DNA of 64,000 nucleotides, from positions 1 to 64,000 of the forward strand of contig NZ_BLJI01000006.1 of assembly GCF_017312365.1 (NCBI RefSeq), written 5' to 3'. The translations under genes were made by a program, and so were the position numbers. Source of the stretch: Chroococcus sp. FPU101. Its GTDB lineage: Bacteria > Cyanobacteriota > Cyanobacteriia > Cyanobacteriales > Microcystaceae. Below, piece after piece: positions 35,901 through 43,716 of the stretch (position 1 is its first letter; each line of letters starts with the position of its first letter). Below the pieces are notes generated by a model. That model was not told the DNA's origin, did no database searches, and saw only the letters and a program-made list of their open reading frames with translations.

Positions 35901-36062
35901 GGCATTTTCTAGGCGTTGAGTGAGGATGACATCGCTATAAGTTTGTCTCTCGGCGTTGGGTTCGTTAGGGGCCAGAGCGCAAGCGTTGAAGGTGATGTAT
36001 CCGAGTTCGGTTAACCAATGAAGGGCGGCTTGTTCTACGATGTCTTCGGTGAAAGAGTTCAT
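32964..36062 (-). CDS. hsdR: Type I restriction enzyme R subunit (HsdR)
   Basis: The 1032-residue product has an N-terminal PD-(E/D)xK nuclease ([21 protein letters not shown], with the ELK core), then SF2 helicase motifs: Walker [15 protein letters not shown] box [10 protein letters not shown], motif III FTGTPI and motif [11 protein letters not shown]. The C-terminal helical domain ends near QAELLCKDW. The subunit translocates and cleaves unmodified DNA. The ATG at 36,062 is chosen over an upstream TTG; it lies 13 bases after the stop of the HEPN gene. It is the last gene of the hsd operon. Confidence 0.95.
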   Translation of the reverse strand: MNSFTEDIVEQAALHWLTELGYITFNACALAPNEPNAERQTYSDVILTQRLENALQSINPKIPASAIEDAIKKLTRTESPNLYENNRRFHKFLTDGIDVNYQKDGRTVYDKVWLIDFHNPDNNDWLALNQFTVIEGKYNRRPDVVIFINGLPIAVIELKNPTDENATIRGAFNQLQTYKAEIPCLFPTNEILVISDGTEARVGTLTADWERFMPWRTIDGQTIALKGTAELETVIKGIFTKTVLLDLLRYFIVFEVDGDIITKKMAGYHQYHAVNKAVAATIEATQPDGDKKVGVVWHTQGSGKSLTMAFYAGKIVQQSEMENPTLVILTDRNDLDDQLFNTFSICSDLLRQTPTQAENRENLQELLQVASGGIVFTTIQKFAPDTGISYPQLSDRRNIVLIADEAHRSQYGLKAKVTTKDDEARITYGYAKYLRDAIPNASFIGFTGTPIEATDINTPAVFGDYIDIYDIQRAVEDEATVRIYYEGRLAKLELEASEKPNIDPEFEEITEDEEEFTKEKLKSKWARLEALVGSEKRIQQVALDIVTHFENRLASIDGKGMIVCMSRRICADLYNAIIQLRPEWHHNDDDKGTLKVVMTGSAADEAKMQPHIRSKKARKDLAKRFKKPDDEMKLVIVRDMWLTGFDAPCLHTLYVDKPMQGHGLMQAIARVNRVFKDKPGGLVVDYLGIAEQLREALKDYTESDKEDTAIPTEEVLGLLQEKYEIIQGMYHGFDYQQFFTGTPSERLNIIPAALDHILRLEDGKERYIKAVTELSQAFALVSSTDKAIALRDEVGFFQGIKAAMVKHTTTSGKSPSDIDSAVRQIVSKAVASEEVIDIFAAAGLKNPNIAILSDEFLEEVRGLPHKNLALEMLQKLLNDEIKTRSRKNLIQSRSFREMLENTIIRYQNRSIETAQVIHELIELALEMREAQKRGEDLGLTEDEIAFYDALEVNDSAVQILGDETLKAIARDLVKAIRSNLTIDWTVKETVRAKLRVTVKRLLKKYGYPPDKQEKATITVLQQAELLCKDWVA

Positions 36063-36075
36063 AAAAATATTAAAG

Positions 36076-36825
36076 TTACGCAAGATAATTGGCTAAAAAC
36101 TCATTAATCCCTTTAATCATTACTTCAACATCAGAACGATTAAACTGGTCAAATTCTCCATGAGCCGCTTTATTACGAATATCTGCCCATGCTCTAAGCT
36201 GTTTAGCTTTTAACTCATTAAATACACCAGCTTTTTTAAGTTCATCAATTAAAGGGTTTAAAGTTAGCTTTTCTCCTTTACTATTAACTGTTGATATAGG
36301 ATGAGCTTGTTTGGAGCAAAGCGTTCGTAATTCTTTTTCTAAAACTGCTCCAGCTAAGACTGCTGCTGGTACATGATCATATTTACCAGTTTGTCCTTCA
36401 GCTAATAGTTGTTCTGCTTGCCCCATATAATCTGATGCCATCTCAGCTTCAATTTTGATTTCTAAATCATCTAAATATCCTTTCTCAAAATCTTCTTTTA
36501 GAGCTTTAAGAATAGACATTAAATTATAAAGCTCACTTTCGATACTCCAAGATGTATCTGAATCATCAAGAATTTTTCTATGAACACTCTTGAGAGGAAG
36601 AATCTGTTCTAATAATGATCTACAATTAAGCTTCCATTGTAAGAAATTTTGATAGTTGATTTTTTTTGTTTCAGGTATTTCAACCAAAGAGTCATAACCA
36701 TAAGTAAAAGGTTTTTGATAGTATTTTGCTGGTATAATTTCAACATCTTGTGCAATTTCTTCTCCTTTCGTAATCAGTTCATCGAACCGAGAAAGATATT
36801 TACCACGTAAATTTTGAGGTAACAT
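36076..36825 (-). CDS. HEPN-motif (DUF4145-like) protein in the hsd operon
   Basis: The 249-residue protein has a helical N-terminal half and a C-terminal region containing [12 protein letters not shown] and [16 protein letters not shown]. The RNKAAH sequence is an R-x4-H motif as in HEPN RNases. The gap to hsdS is only 3 bp and hsdR follows 13 bp later, so it is part of the restriction operon. Proteins of this layout are often annotated DUF4145-like. A guard role, such as the anticodon nuclease PrrC beside type I systems, is possible but this is inference; it could also be a structural helper. Confidence 0.7.
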   Translation of the reverse strand: MLPQNLRGKYLSRFDELITKGEEIAQDVEIIPAKYYQKPFTYGYDSLVEIPETKKINYQNFLQWKLNCRSLLEQILPLKSVHRKILDDSDTSWSIESELYNLMSILKALKEDFEKGYLDDLEIKIEAEMASDYMGQAEQLLAEGQTGKYDHVPAAVLAGAVLEKELRTLCSKQAHPISTVNSKGEKLTLNPLIDELKKAGVFNELKAKQLRAWADIRNKAAHGEFDQFNRSDVEVMIKGINEFLANYLA

Positions 36826-36828
36826 ATT

Positions 36829-38151
36829 TTACGCTACTGCCTCCAATAATTTTTCTGCTTCCTTAACCCGTATCTCTCCTGAAATTAATTTGGATAATAG
36901 AATATCTCGTAGGTTAGTGAGAGTTTCTGATTGTTCATCATTTTTCTCTATTTTAATTGAAATTAAATTGGCAAGTTTTTCAAAGTTCCGTAAAAGTTTC
37001 TCATTAGGTAATAAAATATCAATTATAGAAAAATGTCCTTTATTTAAAATTGGCACTGCTGAACCTCCCCCTGCTAAATTAAGTAATTCTATTTTACGAC
37101 TACTCAAATTATAATAAACATATTCTTTTGAATATTTTTTATATACAATAATTGAATTAATTTGTTGATTAGTTACAGAACTTCTGGCAGTACAAGTAAC
37201 TTTACCCATGTCTGAACCTATACAAGAAACTAATATTGATTCAGCAGGAATCTGAGCAGTTTGTACTGAATTTGCACCTTCTTTTGTTAAATAACGTGCA
37301 GTTTTTCTCATTATTTTTCTACCATCCATGTCACTAGGAGTTATAAAAGGTATATTGCCACCAAAGTATTTAGAGATTTTTGTTGATGGAGTTTTCCCTG
37401 TTACAATTTTTCCTAAATCAGAAATAGTACCAACCCTCCACCCTTTCGGAATTAACCCTAAAGCAGACTCCTCAAAACTATCAGGGAACACCTCAGCCGT
37501 TGCTGCATCCATTCCTACAGGTTGTCTTCCTTCCATCTTTGCTCTTACAGGGTCAAAATCGACAAACCAAGATTTAAAAATAGCCCTCGCCATTGCTTCT
37601 AAGGTTTGGTTCATCTGTTGATTGAGTTCGATTTTGTCATCGAGTGTTCCGAGGATGTGGGCAATGGCTTCTTGTTCGGGGAGTGGAGGGAAGGGAACTG
37701 GTAATTTAGCTAAATCACTACCTCTAATTCCTGCGGCTGCCACTTGTTCTACAATGCTGTCAATCGCTTGACGACCCAAAATAGAATTAAAAAAATAGTA
37801 ATAGAACTGGGGACACGCAATATTTTTATTTAATCTGGCACGAATAATATGAGATTCCCAAGTTACACTTTCTGAATCTCCTAAGAAAATAGAACATTTT
37901 CCAGCACCAGAACGAACAAGAGACTGTCTTGCAAATAACAGATCATTTGGCTCTAATAAATAACTATTTGCTTCTTTCTGAGACAAAGGGACTCTACCCA
38001 TCCTGATATTATTAATCCTTGAATAAGCAAAAATTTCTCCCATATTAATCATTTTTACTCCTAAGCCTCTTACTGATTTAGGACGGGTTAGCCCATTTCG
38101 TAAAGACACAGAAAAAAGTTTTTCAAACTGTAAAAACGTATTAAAACCCAT
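36829..38151 (-). CDS. hsdS: Type I restriction specificity subunit (HsdS)
   Basis: The 440-residue protein has two target-recognition domains (about 1–130 and 235–370), each followed by a conserved helical spacer: LPEQEAIAHILGTLDDKIELN and the C-terminal NLRDILLSKLISGEIRV. The segment SWFVDFDPVRAKMEGRQPVGM is typical of the central conserved region. It directs methylation and cleavage to a bipartite site. The first TRD looks complete but short. Its ATG overlaps the end of an hsdM-like tail, preserving an ancestral hsdM/hsdS overlap. Confidence 0.92.
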   Translation of the reverse strand: MGFNTFLQFEKLFSVSLRNGLTRPKSVRGLGVKMINMGEIFAYSRINNIRMGRVPLSQKEANSYLLEPNDLLFARQSLVRSGAGKCSIFLGDSESVTWESHIIRARLNKNIACPQFYYYFFNSILGRQAIDSIVEQVAAAGIRGSDLAKLPVPFPPLPEQEAIAHILGTLDDKIELNQQMNQTLEAMARAIFKSWFVDFDPVRAKMEGRQPVGMDAATAEVFPDSFEESALGLIPKGWRVGTISDLGKIVTGKTPSTKISKYFGGNIPFITPSDMDGRKIMRKTARYLTKEGANSVQTAQIPAESILVSCIGSDMGKVTCTARSSVTNQQINSIIVYKKYSKEYVYYNLSSRKIELLNLAGGGSAVPILNKGHFSIIDILLPNEKLLRNFEKLANLISIKIEKNDEQSETLTNLRDILLSKLISGEIRVKEAEKLLEAVA

Positions 38152-38218
38152 ATCCCAACCCTCGCAAATTCTGACGTATTTCAGCTTCTAACTTAGCTAA
38201 TTTCTTAACTTTAACCAT
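38141..38218 (-). pseudogene. Orphan copy of the hsdM C-terminal tail
   Basis: A 25-codon frame ends KLEAEIRQNLRGLGYGF, nearly identical to the HsdM end [17 protein letters not shown] at 38,832. Its stop codon overlaps the hsdS start (ATGGGTTTTAA). It starts inside the end of hepT. It marks the join where a toxin–antitoxin module was placed into the hsd operon; the true hsdM now carries a second copy of this tail. Confidence 0.8.
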
Positions 38219-38552
38219 TCCAATACTCCTGTGAAATTTGTGCTATAGCTGTTTCTAATGGGGGTAAGTAATTCTCGACTACATCCCAAACAATATCTAA
38301 ATCAATACTTAGATATTCATGAGCTAATCTATTTCTGAAGCCGACTATTTTCCCCCAAAGAATTTCTGGATGTGCTTCTTTCCACTCGGAGGGTAATTTT
38401 TTGACTGACTCACTCATTACTTCAAGATTTCTAATCACAGCATCTTGAGTTTTCAGGTCTTCGTAAAAAATGTTTTTTCCCTCAACCGTATACTGTTTAA
38501 TTCTCTCTATACAGTCTCTAATGTGTATTAAATAAATTCTATTTTCTTTCAT
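38211..38552 (-). CDS. hepT: HepT-like HEPN toxin RNase
   Basis: The 113-residue all-helical protein has the HEPN motif R-x4-H in FRNRLAHEYL. HepT toxins act as RNases or are inhibited by AMPylation from their MntA partner. It overlaps the nucleotidyltransferase gene by 4 bp, the usual pairing in this type VII toxin–antitoxin family. It lies inside the restriction operon, between hsdM and hsdS, and shares its transcription. Confidence 0.9.
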   Translation of the reverse strand: MKENRIYLIHIRDCIERIKQYTVEGKNIFYEDLKTQDAVIRNLEVMSESVKKLPSEWKEAHPEILWGKIVGFRNRLAHEYLSIDLDIVWDVVENYLPPLETAIAQISQEYWNG

Positions 38553-38842
38553 AAATTAATGGCCTCTTTAAATATTTTATCTCGGATAAAGTAATGTAAA
38601 GATTTGGCGGTTACTACATCTACTTTTTTATTCAATAAATTTTCTAAATCCTCAATTAATCCTACTGGAAACCAGGGTGTTATCTTGTCCAAATCATAAT
38701 CAATCAAAAAATCGATATCGCTTTCTTCGGTTTCTTCACCTCTAGCAACCGAACCAAAAACTCGTATATTATAAGCTCCATGTTTAGCTGCTATCTGAAG
38801 GATTTCTTCTCGTTTTTCTAATAATAAGTTTTTAGATGTCAT
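38549..38842 (-). CDS. mntA: MntA-like minimal nucleotidyltransferase antitoxin
   Basis: The 97-residue protein has the minimal nucleotidyltransferase signature [19 protein letters not shown] (G-S-x10-D-x-D). Family members AMPylate a tyrosine of HepT and so neutralise the toxin. Its ATG lies within the hsdM stop region (GGCTATGACATCTAA), giving an 11-bp overlap and tight coupling with the methylase gene. Confidence 0.9.
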   Translation of the reverse strand: MTSKNLLLEKREEILQIAAKHGAYNIRVFGSVARGEETEESDIDFLIDYDLDKITPWFPVGLIEDLENLLNKKVDVVTAKSLHYFIRDKIFKEAINL

Positions 38843-40388
38843 AGCCCAATCCTCTTAGATTTTCTCTAATTTCTGCTTCTAGTTTAGAACTTTCGTTAAA
38901 CTGTTCCCCTAACAATTTCGTTAACCGTTCCATTTTTTCCTCAAACGGTTCATCATCTTCTTCTATTGCTTCTGCACCCACATATCGCCCAGGAGTCAAC
39001 ACATAACTATGTCCTTTGATTTCATCCCAAGTTGCACTCTTACAGAAACCCGCTATATCTTCATACTCACTTTTACCTGAACCACGCCAATTATGATAGG
39101 TTTCGGCAATACGGTTAATCTCGGCTTCCGTTAACTCCCGATGTACTCTATCGATTAATACTCCCATCTTCCGCGCATCGATAAATAATGTTTCTCCTGT
39201 ACGCTTGCGGAACTTGCCATTATTTTTATTCCTCGTCAAAAACCACAGACAAGCAGGAATCTGGGTATTGTAGAATAACTGCCCAGGTAAAGCGACCATA
39301 CAATCAACAAGATCCGCATCAACGATCGCTTTTCTGATTTCTCCTTCTCCCGACTGGTTAGAACTCATCGAACCATTCGCTAAAACAAACCCTGCATAAC
39401 CGTTCGGATGAAGATGACTAATCATGTGCTGTATCCAAGCATAGTTCGCATTCCCCGCAGGTGGTGTTCCATATGAAAAGCGACTATCTTCGGTTAATCC
39501 TTCTCCACCCCAAGCACTCATGTTAAAGGGAGGATTCGCAATAATAAAATCTGCTTTTAAATCTTTATGTAAATCATGGCGGAAACTATCGGCATTATTT
39601 GACCCCAAATTACAATCGATTCCTCTGATAGCAAGGTTCATCTTACAGAGTTTCCAGGTTGTCGGGTTCGATTCTTGCCCATAAATGGAAATATCGCCAA
39701 TTCTTCCCCCGTGTGCTTCGACGAACTTCTCAGATTGAACGAACATCCCCCCACTGCCACAGCAAGGATCATAAATTCTACCTTTGTAGGGTTCTAGCAT
39801 CTCGACTAATACTTTGACGACGCAAGTCGGTGTGTAAAACTGACCGCCTTTTTTTCCTTCTGCACTGGCAAACTGTCCTAAAAAATACTCGTAAACCCGC
39901 CCTAGAATATCTTTAGAGCGATTAGCCGCATCCCCTAAACCCATCGTACCGATTAAGTCGATTAACCGCCCCAGAAGGGTTTTATCGAGGTCTGGACGAC
40001 CGTAATCTTTCGGTAAAACGCCTTTTAAAGATGGGTTTTCCTTTTCAATTGCTGCCATTCCATCATCAACTAACTTACCGATTTCGGGTTTTTTCGCATT
40101 ACTTTGTAGATAAGACCATCTCGCCTCAAGAGGAACCCAGAAGATATTTTCTGCGAGATACTCATCTCTATCTTCGGGGTTGGCGTATTCATCTTCAAAG
40201 AGTTTGTCATAGATTTCCTCGAAAGCGTCGGAGATGTATTTAAGAAAAATTAACCCTAGAACAACGTGCTTATAGTCAGCAGCATCCATATGTCCCCGTT
40301 GTTCATCGGCGGCTTTCCATAATATTTCTTCAAGTCCTAGTTTTGCACTACTGTTGGCTTTCGGGGTTTCGGCTTTGGAGCGAGGCAT
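38832..40388 (-). CDS. hsdM: Type I DNA methyltransferase (HsdM)
   Basis: The 518-residue N6-adenine methyltransferase has an N-terminal helical domain (about 15–160) and the catalytic domain with motif [14 protein letters not shown] and motif IV NPPFN. The stretch [25 protein letters not shown] is diagnostic of HsdM. Together with HsdS it methylates the recognition site; with HsdR it forms the restriction enzyme. The C terminus ([17 protein letters not shown]) is duplicated downstream. It begins 11 bp after the small XRE gene. Confidence 0.95.
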   Translation of the reverse strand: MPRSKAETPKANSSAKLGLEEILWKAADEQRGHMDAADYKHVVLGLIFLKYISDAFEEIYDKLFEDEYANPEDRDEYLAENIFWVPLEARWSYLQSNAKKPEIGKLVDDGMAAIEKENPSLKGVLPKDYGRPDLDKTLLGRLIDLIGTMGLGDAANRSKDILGRVYEYFLGQFASAEGKKGGQFYTPTCVVKVLVEMLEPYKGRIYDPCCGSGGMFVQSEKFVEAHGGRIGDISIYGQESNPTTWKLCKMNLAIRGIDCNLGSNNADSFRHDLHKDLKADFIIANPPFNMSAWGGEGLTEDSRFSYGTPPAGNANYAWIQHMISHLHPNGYAGFVLANGSMSSNQSGEGEIRKAIVDADLVDCMVALPGQLFYNTQIPACLWFLTRNKNNGKFRKRTGETLFIDARKMGVLIDRVHRELTEAEINRIAETYHNWRGSGKSEYEDIAGFCKSATWDEIKGHSYVLTPGRYVGAEAIEEDDEPFEEKMERLTKLLGEQFNESSKLEAEIRENLRGLGYDI

Positions 40389-40399
40389 TCAATAATTTC

Positions 40400-40630
40400 C
40401 TATCGTGGAGAAAAATACTGCTCTATTAAATCTATTCCCTGAGTTCCCATCTGCTGTAACTGTTGCTCAATCAACCTAAGAGCCATCGGTAAAGGTTGAG
40501 TTTTTCCGTTTTCCCAACGATTGACCGTTTGAAAGGATACTCCCAACTGTTGAGCAAACTGGATTTGAGTTAAACCCATCCTTGAACGAGTTTCACGGAC
40601 TAATAAGGCGAGATTGGGGGATTGAGACAC
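40400..40630 (-). CDS. XRE-family helix-turn-helix regulator
   Basis: The 76-residue protein has an XRE HTH: ALLVRETRSRMGLTQIQFAQQLGVSFQTVNRWENGK. Such small regulators often control restriction operons in the manner of C proteins. It is the first gene of the hsd operon, with 11 bp to hsdM. A TTCCGTAAATATA sequence 72 bp upstream also occurs upstream of the NACHT gene and is a possible shared operator. Confidence 0.88.
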   Translation of the reverse strand: MSQSPNLALLVRETRSRMGLTQIQFAQQLGVSFQTVNRWENGKTQPLPMALRLIEQQLQQMGTQGIDLIEQYFSPR

Positions 40631-40701
40631 AGATATAAGAGTTAGGGAACAATTGCAGACTTAATTCTAGATTACGCTAACAGGTGTTATATCGCACATG
40701 G

Positions 40702-40714
40702 TATATTTACGGAA
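40702..40714 (-). promoter_or_regulatory. TTCCGTAAATATA motif upstream of the hsd operon
   Basis: The 13-mer reads towards the operon on the minus strand. An identical copy points towards the NACHT gene at 43,534. Shared operator is inference. Confidence 0.35.
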
Positions 40715-40906
40715 TTTTTATCCCATCAAGTCAACGATTTATGAATTTTTGTAATCACAATAAAAGTTTTTCATGATTGTCTAATAGCTATCTCGAACAC
40801 TCTTCAAACCAAGTTAAAAAAAGTTTAATAAGTATAGAAATCTGGAATTTTTAGTTAAGAAATGGAAAAAAATAACCCATTTCTAACTAGAAAAATTAGA
40901 CAATAT

Positions 40907-41140
40907 TTAAAGAAAAATCACAACATAAACAAAAAGAACAACGGCAACTTTTATCCATTTAGCTAACTTAATCCGAGGACAGATAACCAGAGCAACAACA
41001 GCTAATAAAACTGAAAGAATCAATCCTTTCTCAGTTTCAGAAAACAGTAAAGTGATTGACAAAAAAGCAGAAATGCCTGTTATTGCCCAACTCAAAAACT
41101 GTTCAATCTGGTCAACATCTTGGCGAAATCTTGAAGCCAT
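40907..41140 (-). CDS. Small membrane protein, unknown
   Basis: The 77-residue protein has three predicted hydrophobic helices (about 17–33, 38–53, 62–77) after a polar N terminus MASRFRQDVDQIEQFL. No family is recognised. It stands alone between the hsd operon and a divergent lipoprotein gene. Confidence 0.55.
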   Translation of the reverse strand: MASRFRQDVDQIEQFLSWAITGISAFLSITLLFSETEKGLILSVLLAVVALVICPRIKLAKWIKVAVVLFVYVVIFL

Positions 41141-41206
41141 AATTTAATTGGTATCCTTCACTGAACCAATCATATAATACAATGCCAAAAAATCCGCATT
41201 TCTTTT

Positions 41207-41755
41207 ATGAAACCTTTAACCATTTTTTTATTACTTGGAGCGACAATTGCTGTTGTTTCCTGTAGTCCCAACTCCAACCAGAAGGCAACTTCCAACTTAG
41301 CTCCAGCTTCAACCCCGACCACATCTAGTAACGCCACTTCACCAATTCCCGACGAAATCAAACAAGCCGTTAAAAATCTTCCTCCCATTTCTCGGATTAC
41401 TTGGAAAATGTGTAACACCACCGATCTCACTGAGGAATGCACTAAGGAGCCAAAAGTAACGGAGCATTGGGGGAAAGTACAAGAAATTAAAGTCGTTAAA
41501 ATTCCAGCTTATTCGAGGGAACTGGTTCAAGCACACGTCAAATCACAAGGCTGTTTTGGCTATTATGGAGAAGCTCAACCAGAAGCTTGGTATCCAGTGG
41601 GTGGACAAACCTACGAAGTCAAAGGCAAAGTAGCTTCAGCAAGCCTTGTGGAATCGCGCTTACTCACCGACCAAGAAAAAGAAATTCTGCTCTTGCGTCA
41701 AAAAATTACTGGCACAGGGTTAGTCGGAGCAACGTGTAATCCTTCAAATTCCTAA
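41207..41755 (+). CDS. Putative lipoprotein
   Basis: The 182-residue protein has a lipoprotein signal (LLLGATIAVVSCSPNS, lipobox AVVSC at about residue 19). A Pro/Ser/Thr-rich linker and a globular domain follow with four or five cysteines (MCNTTD, EECTKE, QGCFGYYG, GATCNP), possibly disulphide bonded. Function is unknown; it should be anchored to a membrane on the periplasmic side. It converges on the WGR-like gene, with the two stops 7 bp apart. Confidence 0.65.
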   Translation: MKPLTIFLLLGATIAVVSCSPNSNQKATSNLAPASTPTTSSNATSPIPDEIKQAVKNLPPISRITWKMCNTTDLTEECTKEPKVTEHWGKVQEIKVVKIPAYSRELVQAHVKSQGCFGYYGEAQPEAWYPVGGQTYEVKGKVASASLVESRLLTDQEKEILLLRQKITGTGLVGATCNPSNS

Positions 41756-41762
41756 AACCTTC

Positions 41763-42011
41763 CTAATTCACCTGCTGATAGCCTCGCTTTTCTCGTCGCT
41801 GCTGTAGCTTATGGTAAGTCTGTAAACCCGATTGATAATCTTGGCAGTTCTCATCTTTAGATTTACCAAACCCTCTCGTCATCGCACTGCCCCAAGTTTT
41901 TGTAATCATCCATTCACCATAGATGTTTTGGCAAAGGGTTAAAGTGTAGAATCGCGTATTCCTTTGCCATTTTGAGTGGAGCCATTTGTCATATTCGTAG
42001 GAAATCTCCAT
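41763..42011 (-). CDS. WGR-domain-like small protein
   Basis: The 82-residue protein carries NTRFYTLTLCQNIYGEWMITKTWGS and GFGKSKDENCQDYQSGLQTY, the layout of a WGR domain (named for Trp-Gly-Arg), with Trp-Gly-Ser in place of the Arg. WGR domains occur in poly(ADP-ribose) polymerases and small plasmid proteins and are thought to bind nucleic acid. The ATG at 42,011 gives MEISYEYD; a longer frame to 42,023 is also open. Confidence 0.65.
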   Translation of the reverse strand: MEISYEYDKWLHSKWQRNTRFYTLTLCQNIYGEWMITKTWGSAMTRGFGKSKDENCQDYQSGLQTYHKLQQRREKRGYQQVN

Positions 42012-42069
42012 AGAACAGATCATAGATGCTATATAACTGTATTTTACGATTTAGACCAAAACCAAACTC

Positions 42070-42834
42070 TTATTTTTCGCTGATTCCTAATCCACAAAAT
42101 CCAGCATAGCCGATCGCTATTGCCTCACTTCCCACTTGGGAGGTCAAACGCTTGAGATCAAATAATAGCTGAATCGTTTCGGCGACTTCTCTTTGATCGG
42201 CTTTTGGCGAACCAAGATGACTTTTCCAGGTGGCACGATAGAGCAATACTGGAAAAACCCGACATTGACGATAGACAACTAAATTAATCACACCCAATGC
42301 TTGCAGACTAGAAGATCCAGAAGCAAAATTCGCATTGATAAACGGTTTTTCGAGTGCTACGTGATGGGGCTGAAATTGCCTGACTAATTCCGTCAAATCT
42401 GACTCGATTTCTACCAGTCGTTGGGGCAAAGGAGACTTGGCTTCAGTTTCAATTAACCCATAATCAACCACCATAGGATGCTCATTTTCCCTCCCTTTTA
42501 AAATCGACCATCCCAACTGCCTTAAACTCGGTCGAATTCCGAGCCAAATCTTCTCCCGTTGGGAGGAATGGGATTGTTGTGAGGGCAGCTTATTTTCAGT
42601 AGAAATAGAGGGGTCGCTTGCCCCTTGATCTAATAATCTCGCATAGGCTTCAACTTGTTCAATAAATACTTCTGGCACTCGCAAAGCTTTGGTGGGCTGA
42701 TGTAGCCACTTAGAAATTAGTTTTGGAAGATGGTCGGTTCTCGGAGAAAAATTTGGCATCGAATGCTTTGTACATTGCATATAGCCCAATTTTAACCCAA
42801 CGCTCAAAACGGCAAAGTTTGAGACTGGAAGCAT
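42070..42834 (-). CDS. RuvC-like Holliday-junction resolvase-fold protein, catalytically altered
   Basis: The C-terminal 150 residues follow RuvC: LGIRPSLRQLGWSIL, then DYGLIETEAKSPLPQRL, HHVALEKPFINANFASGSSS and SEAIAIGYAGF. The first catalytic Asp (normally GIDPS) is Arg, and the late Asp pair is replaced by Ser-Glu. Only the middle Glu (ALEKPF) remains. The N-terminal 90 residues (QPTKALRVPEVFIEQVEAY) are an extra domain of unknown role. Cleavage by the standard two-metal mechanism is doubtful; DNA-junction binding may persist. Internal ATGs at 42,780 and 42,759 are alternative starts. Confidence 0.7.
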   Translation of the reverse strand: MLPVSNFAVLSVGLKLGYMQCTKHSMPNFSPRTDHLPKLISKWLHQPTKALRVPEVFIEQVEAYARLLDQGASDPSISTENKLPSQQSHSSQREKIWLGIRPSLRQLGWSILKGRENEHPMVVDYGLIETEAKSPLPQRLVEIESDLTELVRQFQPHHVALEKPFINANFASGSSSLQALGVINLVVYRQCRVFPVLLYRATWKSHLGSPKADQREVAETIQLLFDLKRLTSQVGSEAIAIGYAGFCGLGISEK

Positions 42835-42895
42835 AACTTTTCCGTGACGGAAGATATATGCTTCTAATACACCACCGAAAACTTATGCTTCCAAT
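42827..42895. repeat. TTATGCTTCC repeat cluster, left of NACHT gene
   Basis: GGAAGCATAA (42,827–42,836), TATGCTTCTAATAC (42,857–42,870) and TTATGCTTCCAAT (42,883–42,895) are copies of one 10–13-base motif, the first inverted. Similar copies lie at 48,002–48,051. Confidence 0.5.
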
Positions 42896-42961
42896 TTTTA
42901 GAACCTTGACAAAAAGCTCTATTTCTTATAAAAAAGAGAAATTAAAATTAAACGGTCGTTG

Positions 42962-43509
42962 TTAAAGATTGTAAAGCTTTTTGAAAAGCAGCCCTAACTT
43001 GTTTGTAACGCAAGTATCCTGGTTTGTAAGCAACTGGGCAATTTGTTGTTTGGTAGGATATTGACCCTGTTGATAAACAGTTAAGGTAATCTGTCTAATT
43101 TCCTCACAACACTGCTCGATAGCAGAGTAATGAAGGGTATGCTGATACTGACGACGCTTATCGACTAGAGCTTTACACAAGTCGGGAAACTGACGACTAA
43201 TAAGTTTTCTATCAAGTCCGAGGCTAAGAGCGATTTCTTTAGTAGTAGGAGGTAATTCTGAAGGCGATGAGACAAAGCATTGTACAGAGCTTGTTCTACT
43301 CGATGTTTATCAAAAGTACGAGCCGATACACGCTGTTTATTATCAAATGCAATTGGCACACTAGCTTTAGGAGTAAGGCTTGAACAATCAAGCTCTTGAG
43401 TAAGGAGTTCCTTTAAAGAAATATCTAGTAGGTAAGAAATTTGAAGTAAAGCCTGAAAAGAGGGAAAAACTTGACCCCTATCCCAACCCCATACCGTATT
43501 TTTCGGCAT
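42962..43509 (-). pseudogene. Frameshifted remnant resembling the C-terminal part of TniQ-like proteins
   Basis: The first frame gives an XRE-like HTH, PKNTVWGWDRGQVFPSFQ, then DKHRVEQALYNALS. A shift near 43,265 into another frame restores SPSELPPTTKEIALSLGLDR and continues into LCKALVDKRRQYQ and the C-terminal HTH region. The repaired protein resembles the C-terminal half of cyanobacterial TniQ-type (Tn7/CAST target-selection) or XRE proteins. The N-terminal TniQ domain is absent: an in-frame stop lies just upstream of the first ATG. Family assignment rests on remembered sequence patterns and needs a profile search. Confidence 0.5.
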
Positions 43510-43533
43510 TTTAAGTAATAAGGTAGCTTAAAG

Positions 43534-43546
43534 TTCCGTAAATATA
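43534..43546 (+). promoter_or_regulatory. TTCCGTAAATATA motif upstream of NACHT gene
   Basis: An exact 13-base match, in the same orientation relative to transcription, to the site upstream of the hsd operon. It lies 183 bp before the NACHT start codon; TAAATATATGAT follows and recurs about 40 bp later. Confidence 0.35.
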
Positions 43547-43716
43547 TGATATATAAGAAAATACACATTGTCGTAATATAAATATATGATGCTCATAATT
43601 TACTAATATTTATTTTGTGAAAGATTCCCTTAATCTAGCTTTGTTAGTTAAGCTAAAACGAAAATAAATAGGATGTTAAGCAACAAATTTATTGAATGTT
43701 TATTAATAGTTTTCTT

